DNA from: Ramlibacter monticola
GTDB taxonomy: Bacteria; Pseudomonadota; Gammaproteobacteria; Burkholderiales; Burkholderiaceae_C
NCBI RefSeq assembly: GCF_016722785.1
Contig: NZ_JAEQNE010000009.1
Span: 1-64,000, forward strand
DNA length: 64,000 bases
Direction of reading: 5' to 3'
Shown here: one piece after another, positions 18,563 to 26,520 of the stretch
Position numbering within the stretch: the stretch's first letter is position 1
Layout: every line of letters starts with the position of its first letter
The notes under the pieces: generated by a model
What the model was told of the DNA's origin: nothing
What the model saw: only the letters and a program-made list of their open reading frames with translations
Databases searched by the model: none
Position numbers and translations under genes: made by a program

Positions 18563-20545
18563 TCAGCCCCGAAGGAGCATTTCCTCGGCCTGCGCCAGCG
18601 TGTCCGGGCGGCCCGACAGGACGAGAGTATCGCCGTCCTTCAGGGGCGGATCGGAAGCCGGGTCGACGACGCGGCCGTTGCTGCGGCGCAGGCTGACCAC
18701 GCGCACGCCCTGCTCCCCCAGCGGCAGCTGGCTCAGGGCGCGGCCCAGCGCCTCGGCCTCCGGCGGCAGCGTCACGGTGGCCAGGCGCTCCTGCTCGAAG
18801 TCCTGCTCCTCGTCGTCGGCGCCGTGGAAGTAGCCGCGCAGCAGCTGGTAGCGCTCGTCGCGCTGGTGCTGCACGATGCGCAGCACCCGGCGCATCGGGA
18901 TGCCCGCCAGCGCCAGCGCGTGGCTGGCCAGGATCAGCGAGCCCTCCAGCGTTTCCGGCACGACCTCGGTGGCGCCGGCCTTCTGCAGCTTCTCCAGGTC
19001 GTGGTCGTCCTGCGTGCGCACGATCACGGGCACCTGCGGCGCGTGCCGGCGCGCCGCAGCCAGTACCTTCATCGCGGCCGGCACGTCCAGGTAGGTGATC
19101 ACCACCGCGCTCGCGCGGCCCAGGCCAGCCGCGATCAGCGCCTGCAGCCGGGAGGCGTCGCCGAACACCACCGAATCGCCGGCGGCGCTGGCCTGGCGCA
19201 CGCGGTCCGGGTCGAGGTCCAGCGCGATGTAGGGAATGCCTTCCTGCCCCAGCATGCGGGCGAGGTTCTGGCCGCAGCGGCCGTAGCCGCACAGGATCAC
19301 GTGCTTGTTGGCGTTGATCGCGCGGCGCGCGATCTGCGTCATCTGCAGCGACTGCATCAGCCATTCGCTCGCCACCAGCTTCATCACGATCCGGTTGCTC
19401 CACTGGATGATGAAGGGCGTGGCCAGCATCGACAGCACCATGCTGGCGAGGACCGGGTTCAGCAGCGCCGGCGGCACCAGCTCGTTCTGCTGCGCCAGCG
19501 CCAGCAGCACGAAACCGAACTCGCCGGCCTGCGCCAGGTAGAGGCCGGTGCGCAGCGACACGCCCATGGTGGCGCCGAACAGCCTGGCCAGCGCCGTCAC
19601 CAGCAGCAGCTTGAACAGCACCGGCGCCACCAGCAGCAGCAGCACCAGGCGCCAGTGCTCCGCCACCGGCCGCCAGTCCAGCAGCATGCCGATCGTGATG
19701 AAGAACAGGCCCAGCAACACGTCGTGGAAGGGCCGGATGTCCGCTTCCACCATCACCTTGTATTCGGTCTCGGAGATCAGGATGCCGGCGATGAAGGCGC
19801 CCAGCGCCAGCGACAGCCCCGCCATCTCGGTGAGCCAGGCCAGCCCCAGCGTGACCATCAGCAGGTTGAGCACGAACAGCTCGTCGCTCTTGCGCCGCGC
19901 CACCAGGGTGAGCCACCAGCGCATGAGCCGCTGGCCCCCGGCCAGCAGCAGCGTGATCAGCGCGGCGCCCTTCACGCTGGCCAGCGCCACCTCGCGCAGC
20001 AGCACCTCCGGCGGGCTGCCCAGGGCGGGGATCAGCACCAGCAGCGGCACCACGGCGAGGTCCTGGAACAGCAGCACGCCGACGACGCGCTTGCCGTGCT
20101 CGCTATCGAGTTCCAGCCGGTCCGACATCATCTTGACCACGATGGCCGTGCTGCTCATGGCCAGGGCCCCCGAGAGCGCCAGGGTGCTCTGCCAGCCCAT
20201 GGGCGCCAGCCGGGGGGCGTACCAGGCCAGCGCGAAGGCGCCCAGCGTGGCCGGGACCACGGTCAGCAGCACCTGCGACAGCCCCAGCCCGAACACGTGG
20301 GTGCGCATGGCGCGCAGCTTGCCGATGTTGAACTCCAGGCCGATCACGAACATCAGGAACACGACGCCGAATTCGGCCAGGTGGCGCACGCTGTCGGAGT
20401 CCTGCGCGAGCGCCAGCGCGTTCGGTCCGATCAGCACCCCGACCACGAGGTAGCCGAGCATCGGCGGCAGACGCACCAACCGGCAGAGCACCACGGCGAG
20501 CACGGCGGCCAGCAGGTAGAGCAGGGTCAGCTCGAGCGAGGTCAC
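18563..20545 (-). CDS. Kef/YbaL-type CPA2 cation:proton antiporter
   Basis: A 660-residue monovalent cation:proton antiporter-2. About twelve membrane helices fill residues 1-390, including ALGAFIAGILISETEYKVMVEADIRPFHDVLLGLFF, the ion-path region of the family. A TrkA-N nucleotide-binding fold follows (VILCGYGRCGQNLARML near 415-431, GDASRLQALIAAG near 470), then a TrkA-C domain (about 560-645). Whether it moves K+ or Na+ cannot be told. GTG start; 39 bp separate it from the divergent kdsD. Confidence 0.9.
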   Translation of the reverse strand: MTSLELTLLYLLAAVLAVVLCRLVRLPPMLGYLVVGVLIGPNALALAQDSDSVRHLAEFGVVFLMFVIGLEFNIGKLRAMRTHVFGLGLSQVLLTVVPATLGAFALAWYAPRLAPMGWQSTLALSGALAMSSTAIVVKMMSDRLELDSEHGKRVVGVLLFQDLAVVPLLVLIPALGSPPEVLLREVALASVKGAALITLLLAGGQRLMRWWLTLVARRKSDELFVLNLLMVTLGLAWLTEMAGLSLALGAFIAGILISETEYKVMVEADIRPFHDVLLGLFFITIGMLLDWRPVAEHWRLVLLLLVAPVLFKLLLVTALARLFGATMGVSLRTGLYLAQAGEFGFVLLALAQQNELVPPALLNPVLASMVLSMLATPFIIQWSNRIVMKLVASEWLMQSLQMTQIARRAINANKHVILCGYGRCGQNLARMLGQEGIPYIALDLDPDRVRQASAAGDSVVFGDASRLQALIAAGLGRASAVVITYLDVPAAMKVLAAARRHAPQVPVIVRTQDDHDLEKLQKAGATEVVPETLEGSLILASHALALAGIPMRRVLRIVQHQRDERYQLLRGYFHGADDEEQDFEQERLATVTLPPEAEALGRALSQLPLGEQGVRVVSLRRSNGRVVDPASDPPLKDGDTLVLSGRPDTLAQAEEMLLRG

Positions 20546-20584
20546 CCCCCGATGCTATCGGACGGGGCCCTCTAGAATCGGCGG

Positions 20585-21598
20585 ATGACCGTTTCAGCCT
20601 CTTCCGTACCGGAGCCGCAGGGCAGCTTCGAGCCCGCGCGCGCCATGCAATTGGCCAAGGACACGCTGGAGATCGAATCGGCTGCGCTGCTGGCCCTCCG
20701 GGGCCGTCTCGGCGACAGCTTTGCCCAGGCGGTGCAGGCCATGCTCAGCGTGCGCGGCCGGGTGGTCGTGATGGGCATGGGCAAGAGCGGCCACATCGGC
20801 CGCAAGATCGCCGCCACCCTCGCCTCGACCGGAACGGCGGCGATGTTCGTGCACCCCGCCGAGGCGAGCCACGGCGACTTGGGCATGATCAAGCCGATCG
20901 ACCTCGTGCTGGCGATCTCCAACGGCGGCGAAAGCGACGAGATCACGGTCATCCTGCCGGTGCTCAAGCGCCAGGGCGTGCCCCTGATCGCGATGACGGG
21001 CAAGGCCGGCTCCACCCTGGCCCGCCACGCCGACATCGTGCTGGACAGCGGGGTCGAGAAAGAGGCCTGCCCGCTGAACCTGGCGCCCACGGCGAGCACC
21101 ACCGCGCAGCTCGCGCTGGGCGATGCACTGGCGGTGGCCCTGCTCGATGCGCGCGGCTTCCGGCCCGAGGACTTCGCCCGCTCGCACCCGGGCGGCGCGC
21201 TGGGGCGCAAGCTGCTGACGCACCTGGCCGACGTCATGCGCACCGGCGACAACATCCCGGCAGTGCTGCCGGACGCCAGCTTCAGCCAGCTGATGCGCGA
21301 GATCACCGCCAAGGGCCTGGGGGCGTCGGCGATCGTCGACGAGGGCGGCCGCGTCCTGGGCATCTTCACCGACGGCGACCTGCGCCGCCTGATCGAGAAG
21401 GGCGCGGACCTGCGCAACGTGAAGGCGCGCGAGGTGATGCACTCGAACCCGAAGACCATCTCCGTGGACGCGCTGGCGGCCGAGGCCGCGCAGCAGATGG
21501 AACTGCACCGCATCACCAGCGTGCTGGTGGTGGACCGCGACGGCGTCCTGGTCGGCGCAGTCAACAGCAACGACCTGATGCGCGCGAAGGTGATCTGA
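20585..21598 (+). CDS. arabinose-5-phosphate isomerase KdsD
   Basis: Converts ribulose-5-P to arabinose-5-P, the first step to KDO of lipopolysaccharide. 337 residues: a SIS sugar-isomerase domain with RVVVMGMGKSGHIGRKIAATLASTGT (near 58-83) and SNGGESDEI (near 119), then two CBS domains (about 215-335). First gene of kdsD-kdsC-lptC-SDR; kdsC begins 2 bp after its stop. Confidence 0.96.
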   Translation: MTVSASSVPEPQGSFEPARAMQLAKDTLEIESAALLALRGRLGDSFAQAVQAMLSVRGRVVVMGMGKSGHIGRKIAATLASTGTAAMFVHPAEASHGDLGMIKPIDLVLAISNGGESDEITVILPVLKRQGVPLIAMTGKAGSTLARHADIVLDSGVEKEACPLNLAPTASTTAQLALGDALAVALLDARGFRPEDFARSHPGGALGRKLLTHLADVMRTGDNIPAVLPDASFSQLMREITAKGLGASAIVDEGGRVLGIFTDGDLRRLIEKGADLRNVKAREVMHSNPKTISVDALAAEAAQQMELHRITSVLVVDRDGVLVGAVNSNDLMRAKVI

Positions 21599-21599
21599 C

Positions 21600-22142
21600 G
21601 TGGCGCCGGCACTGAGCTTCCCGCCCGAGCTGCTGCTGGCCGCGCAGGGCATCCGCGTCGCCTTCTTCGATGTCGACGGCGTGATGACCGACGGCGGCAT
21701 CCTGTTCTCCGACGAGGGCGAGACGCTCAAGCGCTTCCACATCCTCGACGGCCTCGGGCTCAAGCTGCTGCAGCGCGCGGGCATCACGCCGGTGGTGATC
21801 ACCGGGCGCGATTCCAAGCCCCTGCGGCGCCGGCTCGAGGCGCTGGGCGTGAAGCACGTGCACTACGGCACCGAGGTGAAGCTGCCGGCCGCCGAGAAGT
21901 CGCTGGCCGACCTGGGGCTGGACTGGTCGCAGGCCGCGGCCATGGGCGACGACTGGCCCGACCTGCCGGTGCTGCGCCGCGTGGCCTTCGCCGTGGCGCC
22001 GCCGCACGCGCACGTCGAGGTGCGCCACTGCGCGCGGCACGTCACGCAGGCCGCGGCCGGCCAGGGCGCGGCGCGCGAGTTCTGCGATCTCCTGCTGGTC
22101 GCCTGCGGACGCTACGCAGAATTGCTGGAGGCCTACCGGTGA
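21600..22142 (+). CDS. KDO-8-phosphate phosphatase KdsC
   Basis: HAD-family hydrolase, 180 residues, which dephosphorylates KDO-8-P. The nucleophile motif AFFDVDGVMTDGG (about 21-33) is the classic DxDG of this family, with VVITGRDSKPLRRR (motif II) and AAMGDDWPDLPVL (motif III/IV). GTG start; overlaps lptC by 3 bp, indicating translational coupling. Confidence 0.96.
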   Translation: MAPALSFPPELLLAAQGIRVAFFDVDGVMTDGGILFSDEGETLKRFHILDGLGLKLLQRAGITPVVITGRDSKPLRRRLEALGVKHVHYGTEVKLPAAEKSLADLGLDWSQAAAMGDDWPDLPVLRRVAFAVAPPHAHVEVRHCARHVTQAAAGQGAAREFCDLLLVACGRYAELLEAYR

Positions 22143-22762
22143 CGCCGCTGCGCGGCTTCGGCCGTGCCTGGGACCGGATCACGATCTACCTGCCCGTCAT
22201 CCTGATGGGCCTGCTGGCGCTGGGCACCTACTGGCTGGCCCGCAGCACCCCGACCTTCGCGCCGAACGCACCCGAGCGCCCGCCCACCCACGAGCCGGAC
22301 TACTTCGTGCGCGGCTTTTCGGTGAAGTCCTTCGACCCGGCCGGTCAACTGAAGAACGAGATCCGTGGCGTGGAGGCGCGCCACTTCGCCGACACCGACA
22401 CGATGGAGATCGACGAGCCGCGCATCCGCTCCTTCAGCCCCGACGGCGCCGTGGTGGTGGCGAGCGCGAAGCGCGGCATCAGCAACGCCGACGGCTCGCA
22501 GGTGCAGTTGATCGGCGACGCGGTGGTCACGCGCGAGGCGGCCGCCGAGCGGCGCGCCGCCGACCCGAAGATGGAAATGCGCGGGGAGTTCCTGCACGCC
22601 TACATGGAGCAGGAGCGCGTGATCTCCAACAAGCCGGTGACGCTGCGGCGCGGCGACGACACCTTCCGCGGCAACAGCCTGAACTACGACCACCAGAAGC
22701 GCGTGCTGGAACTCTCCGGCGACGTGCGCGGCACGCTGCAGCCGAAGCAGGCAGCGCGCTGA
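22139..22762 (+). CDS. LPS export protein LptC
   Basis: Bitopic component of the Lpt bridge that passes lipopolysaccharide from the LptBFG transporter to LptA. 207 residues: one membrane helix (about 16-33, ITIYLPVILMGLLALGTYWL) followed by a periplasmic beta-jellyroll, with DYFVRGFSVKSFDPAGQLKNE and HTYMEQERVISNKPVTLRRG-like repeats typical of the fold. In many relatives lptA and lptB follow; here a short-chain dehydrogenase follows instead. GTG start inside the kdsC stop. Confidence 0.9.
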   Translation: MTPLRGFGRAWDRITIYLPVILMGLLALGTYWLARSTPTFAPNAPERPPTHEPDYFVRGFSVKSFDPAGQLKNEIRGVEARHFADTDTMEIDEPRIRSFSPDGAVVVASAKRGISNADGSQVQLIGDAVVTREAAAERRAADPKMEMRGEFLHAYMEQERVISNKPVTLRRGDDTFRGNSLNYDHQKRVLELSGDVRGTLQPKQAAR

Positions 22763-23541
22763 TGGCGGCGCCCCTCGCGTTCATCACGGGCGCGTCCAGC
22801 GGCATCGGGCAGGCGCTGGCGGCGCGCTATGCACGGGCCGGCTGGCGCCTCGCGCTGGTGGCGCGGCGCAGTGCGGAGATGGCCGAGTGGGCGCGCGCGC
22901 AGGGCCTCGCCCCGGAGCGCTGGCGCGCGCTCGGGGCCGACGTCGCCGACCCGGACAGCATCGCGGCGGCGGGTGCGGCCTGCCTCGCCGACCAGGGCGT
23001 GCCCGACGTGGTGATCGCCAATGCCGGCATCAGCCTGGGCGTGGACACCGCGCTACGCGAAGACCTGGCCGTGCTGGCGCGTACCTTCGCGGTCAACAAC
23101 GTGGGGCTGGCCGCCACCTTCCAGCCCTTCATCGCGCCCATGCGGCAGCGGGGCAGCGGGCGCCTGGTCGGCATCGCGAGTGTCGCCGGCATCCGCGGCC
23201 TGCCGGGGCACGGCGCGTACTGCGCCAGCAAGGCGGGCGTGATCAGCTTTTGCGAGAGCCTGCGTGGCGAACTGCGCGGCACGGGCGTGCGGGTCGTGAC
23301 GATCGCGCCCGGCTACATCGACACGCCGCTCACGCGCCAGAACCGCTACGGCATGCCCTTCCTGATGCGCGCGGAGGACTTCGCCGAACGCGCCTTCCGC
23401 GTGATCGACGCGGGCCGCAGCTACCGCGTGATCCCGTGGCAGATGGGCGTGGTGGCCAAGCTCCTGCGCGTGCTGCCCGACCCGCTGTTCGACCGGCTCC
23501 TCGCGGGGCGCGCGCGCAAGCAGCGGCACGGGGAGGCGTGA
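22762..23541 (+). CDS. SDR family oxidoreductase
   Basis: 259-residue classical short-chain dehydrogenase. Cofactor motif TGASSGIGQALAARYARAGW (about 9-28), NAG at about 90 (VIANAGIS) and the catalytic YxxxK as YCASKAG (about 153-159) with the preceding Ser (IASVAG). The C-terminal PGYIDTPLT segment is typical. The substrate is unknown. Its ATG overlaps the lptC stop by one base, so it is co-transcribed with LPS genes and could act on a lipid or sugar (inference only). Confidence 0.9.
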   Translation: MAAPLAFITGASSGIGQALAARYARAGWRLALVARRSAEMAEWARAQGLAPERWRALGADVADPDSIAAAGAACLADQGVPDVVIANAGISLGVDTALREDLAVLARTFAVNNVGLAATFQPFIAPMRQRGSGRLVGIASVAGIRGLPGHGAYCASKAGVISFCESLRGELRGTGVRVVTIAPGYIDTPLTRQNRYGMPFLMRAEDFAERAFRVIDAGRSYRVIPWQMGVVAKLLRVLPDPLFDRLLAGRARKQRHGEA

Positions 23542-23550
23542 GGCCAAGAC

Positions 23551-23574
23551 AAAAGGCTCCCGAAGGAGCCTTTT
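23551..23574. terminator. bidirectional terminator
   Basis: AAAAGGCTCC-CGAA-GGAGCCTTTT forms a perfect 10-bp stem with a 4-nt loop in the 49-bp convergent gap between the SDR gene and the first RRM gene. A/T runs on both sides allow termination from either strand. Confidence 0.9.
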
Positions 23575-23590
23575 CGCGATTCGTTCGCGC

Positions 23591-24109
23591 TCAGTAGTTG
23601 TTGTTGCCGCCGCCGCCGCCGTAGCCGCCGCCACCACCGCCGCCCGAGCGCCCGCCGCGCGGGCCGGCGCCATAGGGGCTGCGGAAGCCGCCATCCTGGC
23701 CGCCACCACCACCGCCGCCGCCACGGCCACCGTAGCCGCCGCCACCGCCGGAGCGGCCACCGCCGCCGCCGCCATAGCCGCCGCCGCCACCACCGTAGCC
23801 GCCGCCGCCACCACCACCGCCGTAGCCGCCGCCACCACCGCCGAAGCCGCGCGGACGGTTCTCCATCGGGCGTGCCTCGTTGACGACGATGCTGCGGCCG
23901 CCGAGGGGCTGGCCGTTCATGCCGGTGATGGCAGCCTGCGCCTCGGCGTCGCTGGCCATCTCGACGAAACCAAAGCCCTTGGAACGACCGGTCTCGCGTT
24001 CCATCATGACCTTCGCGCTATTGACCTGGCCGAACTGGCTGAAGGCCTGTTCGAGGTCGCTGTCGCGCATCTGGTAGGGCAGGTTGCCTACGTACAGTTT
24101 ATTGCCCAT
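23591..24109 (-). CDS. glycine-rich RRM RNA-binding protein (paralogue 1)
   Basis: 172 residues: one RRM (1-82) with RNP2 LYVGNLPY (4-11) and RNP1 KGFGFVEM (44-51), then a long GGGGGYGG-type tail ending GGGNNNY. Such small RRM proteins bind single-stranded RNA and are often cold-induced. It is about 75% identical in the RRM to the protein encoded at 24380-24763, and both are on the minus strand with their own leaders. Its Shine-Dalgarno sequence lies inside the hairpin at 24115-24156. The Gly-tail DNA is repetitive and could be miscounted in assembly. Confidence 0.92.
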   Translation of the reverse strand: MGNKLYVGNLPYQMRDSDLEQAFSQFGQVNSAKVMMERETGRSKGFGFVEMASDAEAQAAITGMNGQPLGGRSIVVNEARPMENRPRGFGGGGGGYGGGGGGGGYGGGGGGYGGGGGGRSGGGGGYGGRGGGGGGGGQDGGFRSPYGAGPRGGRSGGGGGGGYGGGGGNNNY

Positions 24110-24114
24110 TCAAT

Positions 24115-24156
24115 GGGACTCCCCAAAAAGCATTTGACGATTAGCGATGGAGTCCC
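24115..24156 (-). promoter_or_regulatory. RBS-sequestering leader hairpin of RRM gene 1
   Basis: On the minus strand GGGACTCC (24156-24149) pairs perfectly with GGAGTCCC (24122-24115) around a 26-nt loop that starts ATCGCTAAT. The 3' arm contains the Shine-Dalgarno GGAG, 9 nt from the ATG at 24109. The same architecture with the same loop length occurs before the second RRM gene, with a compensatory G-C to C-G swap in the outer pair. A CATAAT hexamer at 24240-24235 could be the -10 box, giving a leader of about 120 nt. Confidence 0.65.
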
Positions 24157-24328
24157 GAAACCGCATTCAACCGACTGACGCGAGAAGGCACCTGTCCAAC
24201 GCAACCCACGTGTAAAACTTGACCACGCGAACCCATTATGGAGCACATCAGCGTGGCGGTGGCAAGGGGGCCAAACCGCATTCGGATGAAAAAAGGAACG
24301 ATGGTGCCGTGGCGGAGGCCCAAAACAA

Positions 24329-24348
24329 AAAGGGCCCGTAGGCCCTTT
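24329..24348 (-). terminator. rho-independent terminator of RRM gene 2
   Basis: AAAGGGCC at 24329-24336 pairs with GGCCCTTT at 24341-24348 around a CGTA loop. On the minus strand it is followed by TTTTTGTTTT, so it ends the transcript of the RRM gene at 24380-24763 just upstream of the leader of the other paralogue. Confidence 0.9.
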
Positions 24349-24379
24349 GTGTGATCGTAAGGACTCGCCTACAGGCGTG

Positions 24380-24763
24380 TCAGTAACGGTCGCGGCCGTA
24401 GCCGCCGCCGCCTTCGCGCCGGCCGCCGCCGAAGCCGCCGCCACCACCGCCGCCTTCACGGCCGCCGCCGAAGCCGCCGCCGTTGCCGCCGCCGCCGAAG
24501 CCGCGCGCGCGCGGCTCCATCGGACGGGCTTCGTTCACCACCAGGGCGCGGCCGCCGTTCTGCTGGCCGTTCATGCCCTGGATGGCGGCCTGCGCCTCGG
24601 CGGCGCTGCCCATCTCGACGAAGCCGAAGCCCTTGGAACGGCCGGTGTCGCGCTCCATCATGACCTTGGCACTGGCCACGGTGCCGTACTGGCTGAACGC
24701 CTGCTGGAGGTCGTCGTCGCGGAAGGAATAGGGGAGGTTCCCCACGTAAAGCTTGTTGCCCAT
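24380..24763 (-). CDS. glycine-rich RRM RNA-binding protein (paralogue 2)
   Basis: 127 residues: one RRM with RNP2 LYVGNLPYSF and RNP1 KGFGFVEM, and a Gly/Arg-rich tail (GGGREGGGGGGGFGGGRREG) that, unlike paralogue 1, is arginine-containing like RGG boxes. The ATG at 24763 is supported by an AGGAG site 6 nt upstream; the open frame continues far upstream but antisense to amt. Tandem duplication with divergent tails. Own terminator and own hairpin leader. Confidence 0.93.
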   Translation of the reverse strand: MGNKLYVGNLPYSFRDDDLQQAFSQYGTVASAKVMMERDTGRSKGFGFVEMGSAAEAQAAIQGMNGQQNGGRALVVNEARPMEPRARGFGGGGNGGGFGGGREGGGGGGGFGGGRREGGGGYGRDRY

Positions 24764-24765
24764 TA

Positions 24766-24807
24766 CGGACTCCTGAGAAAAAACGCTGGAATTAGCGATG
24801 GAGTCCG
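24766..24807 (-). promoter_or_regulatory. RBS-sequestering leader hairpin of RRM gene 2
   Basis: On the minus strand CGGACTCC (24807-24800) pairs with GGAGTCCG (24773-24766) around a 26-nt loop beginning ATCGCTAAT, exactly as before the paralogue. The SD sequence AGGAG lies in the 3' arm, 6 nt from the ATG. The end pair is C-G here and G-C in the paralogue, a covariation that supports real base pairing. A CATAAT hexamer at 24884-24879 could be the -10 box. Confidence 0.65.
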
Positions 24808-25008
24808 CAAACGCAGCAAAGACACGCGAGACCGACAAACACCGCACACACGGGCCGCCTTCGCGGTCCGAGGCGAGCATTATGCGCGCGATTGCGAACT
24901 TGGGTACCCCGGGATGCCCCGAAGGCGTCCTGGCCGCCCCGCCTGCGGCGCCCGCACCACAGGCTGAGCCGGGGAACGGGGCGAAATGACGGCGCGATGC
25001 CAATGCGG

Positions 25009-26211
25009 TTACCAGTTGGCCTCGCGCTCCGGCGTCGAGCCGATGCGGTGGATCGCCAGGTCCGCGCCCTCGTGTTCCTCTTCCGGGGACAGCCGCAGGC
25101 CCACCGCGACCTTGAGCACGCCGTAGACCGCGAAGCCTGCGGCGAGCGCCCAGGCCGCGCCCAGCAGGCTGCCGATCAACTGCGCGCCCAGGTTCACCCC
25201 GCCCAGGCCCGCGAAGGTCCTGCTGCCGAAGATGCCGCAGGCGATGCCGCCCCACAGGCCGCACAGGCCGTGCAGCGGCCACACGCCCAGCACGTCGTCG
25301 ATCTTCCAGCGGTTCTGGGTCAGCGTGAACATGAAGACGAAGATCGCGCCCGCAGCGCCGCCCACGGCCAGGGCGCCGATCGGGTGCATCACGTCGCTGC
25401 CCGCGCACACCGCCACCAGGCCGGCCAGCGGCCCGTTGTGCACGAAGCCGGGGTCGTTGCGTCCCAGGGCCAGCGCCGCCAGCGTGCCGCCCACCATCGC
25501 CAGCAGCGAATTCACGGCCACCAGGCCAGAGACCTTGTCGATGGTCTGCGCGCTCATCACGTTGAAGCCGAACCAGCCCACCGTGAGCACCCAGGCGCCC
25601 AGCGCCAGGAAAGGGATGTTGGAGGGCGGGTGCGCGGAGATCGCGCCGTCCTTGCGGTAGCGGTTGCTGCGGGCCCCGAGCAACAGCACCGCGGGCAGCG
25701 CGAGCCAGCCCCCCACGGCATGCACCACGATCGAGCCGGCGAAGTCGTGGAACTCCGCGCCGGTGAGCGACTTGATCCAGCCCTGGATGCCGAAGCGCTG
25801 GTTCCAGGCCACGCCCTCGAACAGCGGGTAAACGATGCCGACGATGACCGCAGTGGCGATCAGCTGCGGGCCGAAGCGGGCGCGTTCGGCGATGCCGCCG
25901 GAGATGATGGCGGGGATCGCGGCGGCGAAGGTGAGCAGGAAGAAGAACTTCACCAGTTCGTAGCCGTTGCGCGCGACGAGCTGGTCGGCGCCCACCAGGA
26001 AGCCGGTGCCGTAGGCGACGGCGTAGCCCAGGAGGAAGTAGGCGACGGTCGACACCGAGAAATCCACCAGGATCTTCACCAGCGCATTGACCTGGTTCTT
26101 CTTGCGCACGGTGCCCAGTTCGAGGAAGGCAAACCCCGAATGCATGGCCAGGACCAGCATGGCGCCCAGCAGAATGAACAGGACGTCCGCGCCCTGTTTT
26201 AGTGCTTCCAT
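25009..26211 (-). CDS. ammonium transporter Amt
   Basis: Inner-membrane ammonium channel, 400 residues from the ATG at 26211 (MEALKQGADVLFILLGAMLV), which has a GGGGGAA site; a longer frame to 26271 is unlikely. About eleven membrane helices. Family signatures: FAFLELGTVRKKNQVNALVKI, DFAGSIVVHAVGGW (near 150-165) and HGLCGLWGGIACGIF (near 315). The conserved pore histidines are represented by the first H of VVHAVGG and by HPIGAL. No glnK neighbour, which is unusual for amt. Confidence 0.95.
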   Translation of the reverse strand: MEALKQGADVLFILLGAMLVLAMHSGFAFLELGTVRKKNQVNALVKILVDFSVSTVAYFLLGYAVAYGTGFLVGADQLVARNGYELVKFFFLLTFAAAIPAIISGGIAERARFGPQLIATAVIVGIVYPLFEGVAWNQRFGIQGWIKSLTGAEFHDFAGSIVVHAVGGWLALPAVLLLGARSNRYRKDGAISAHPPSNIPFLALGAWVLTVGWFGFNVMSAQTIDKVSGLVAVNSLLAMVGGTLAALALGRNDPGFVHNGPLAGLVAVCAGSDVMHPIGALAVGGAAGAIFVFMFTLTQNRWKIDDVLGVWPLHGLCGLWGGIACGIFGSRTFAGLGGVNLGAQLIGSLLGAAWALAAGFAVYGVLKVAVGLRLSPEEEHEGADLAIHRIGSTPEREANW

Positions 26212-26338
26212 TGTTCCCCCAGAGGAATGATTCGCGTCGTTGTGGTGCGTTTTGGCCGTGAATCCGGCCACCGCACCAAACTAAAGCAATATTTGAGCCC
26301 ATCCGCGTGCATGAGCGGCCGCTGCTACAATACGGCCC

Positions 26339-26486
26339 AGTCATTGGGGAGTAGCCTCCCTTCACCTCGAAAGGGGCGGTTGTCAACAGACTTGCGCCTC
26401 ACGGCGCATGGCACCCGCGACGCTTCGGTTTGGCGAGACCTTTGACTGTGCAGCCTCCGTTTCAGGCCGGGGATGCTGCGCAGTCA
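26339..26486 (+). promoter_or_regulatory. yybP-ykoY Mn2+ riboswitch with expression platform
   Basis: The conserved blocks TTGGGGAGTAGCC (26344-26356) and GGCGAGACCTTTGACT (26432-26447) are those of the yybP-ykoY manganese riboswitch. P1 would pair AGTCA (26339-26343) with TGACT (26443-26447). The same 3' strand is the start of TGACTGTGCAGC (26443-26454), which can instead pair with GCTGCGCAGTCA (26475-26486) with one wobble, a mutually exclusive downstream hairpin. It precedes a UPF0016 Mn exporter, the expected target. Confidence 0.85.
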
Positions 26487-26520
26487 ATGGTGCGTGCGTA
26501 CCGGCCGGAGTCCCTCTTCC

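Noticed and set aside
23591..23860. Repetitive GGC-rich tract as a possible CRISPR or tandem-repeat array
   Set aside because: It codes for the glycine-rich tail of the RRM protein; units are irregular and there are no spacers.
24380..26386. 668-codon frame fusing the RRM protein to an upstream region
   Set aside because: The upstream part is out of frame with amt on the same strand and is nonsense; the RRM gene has its own start, RBS and leader.
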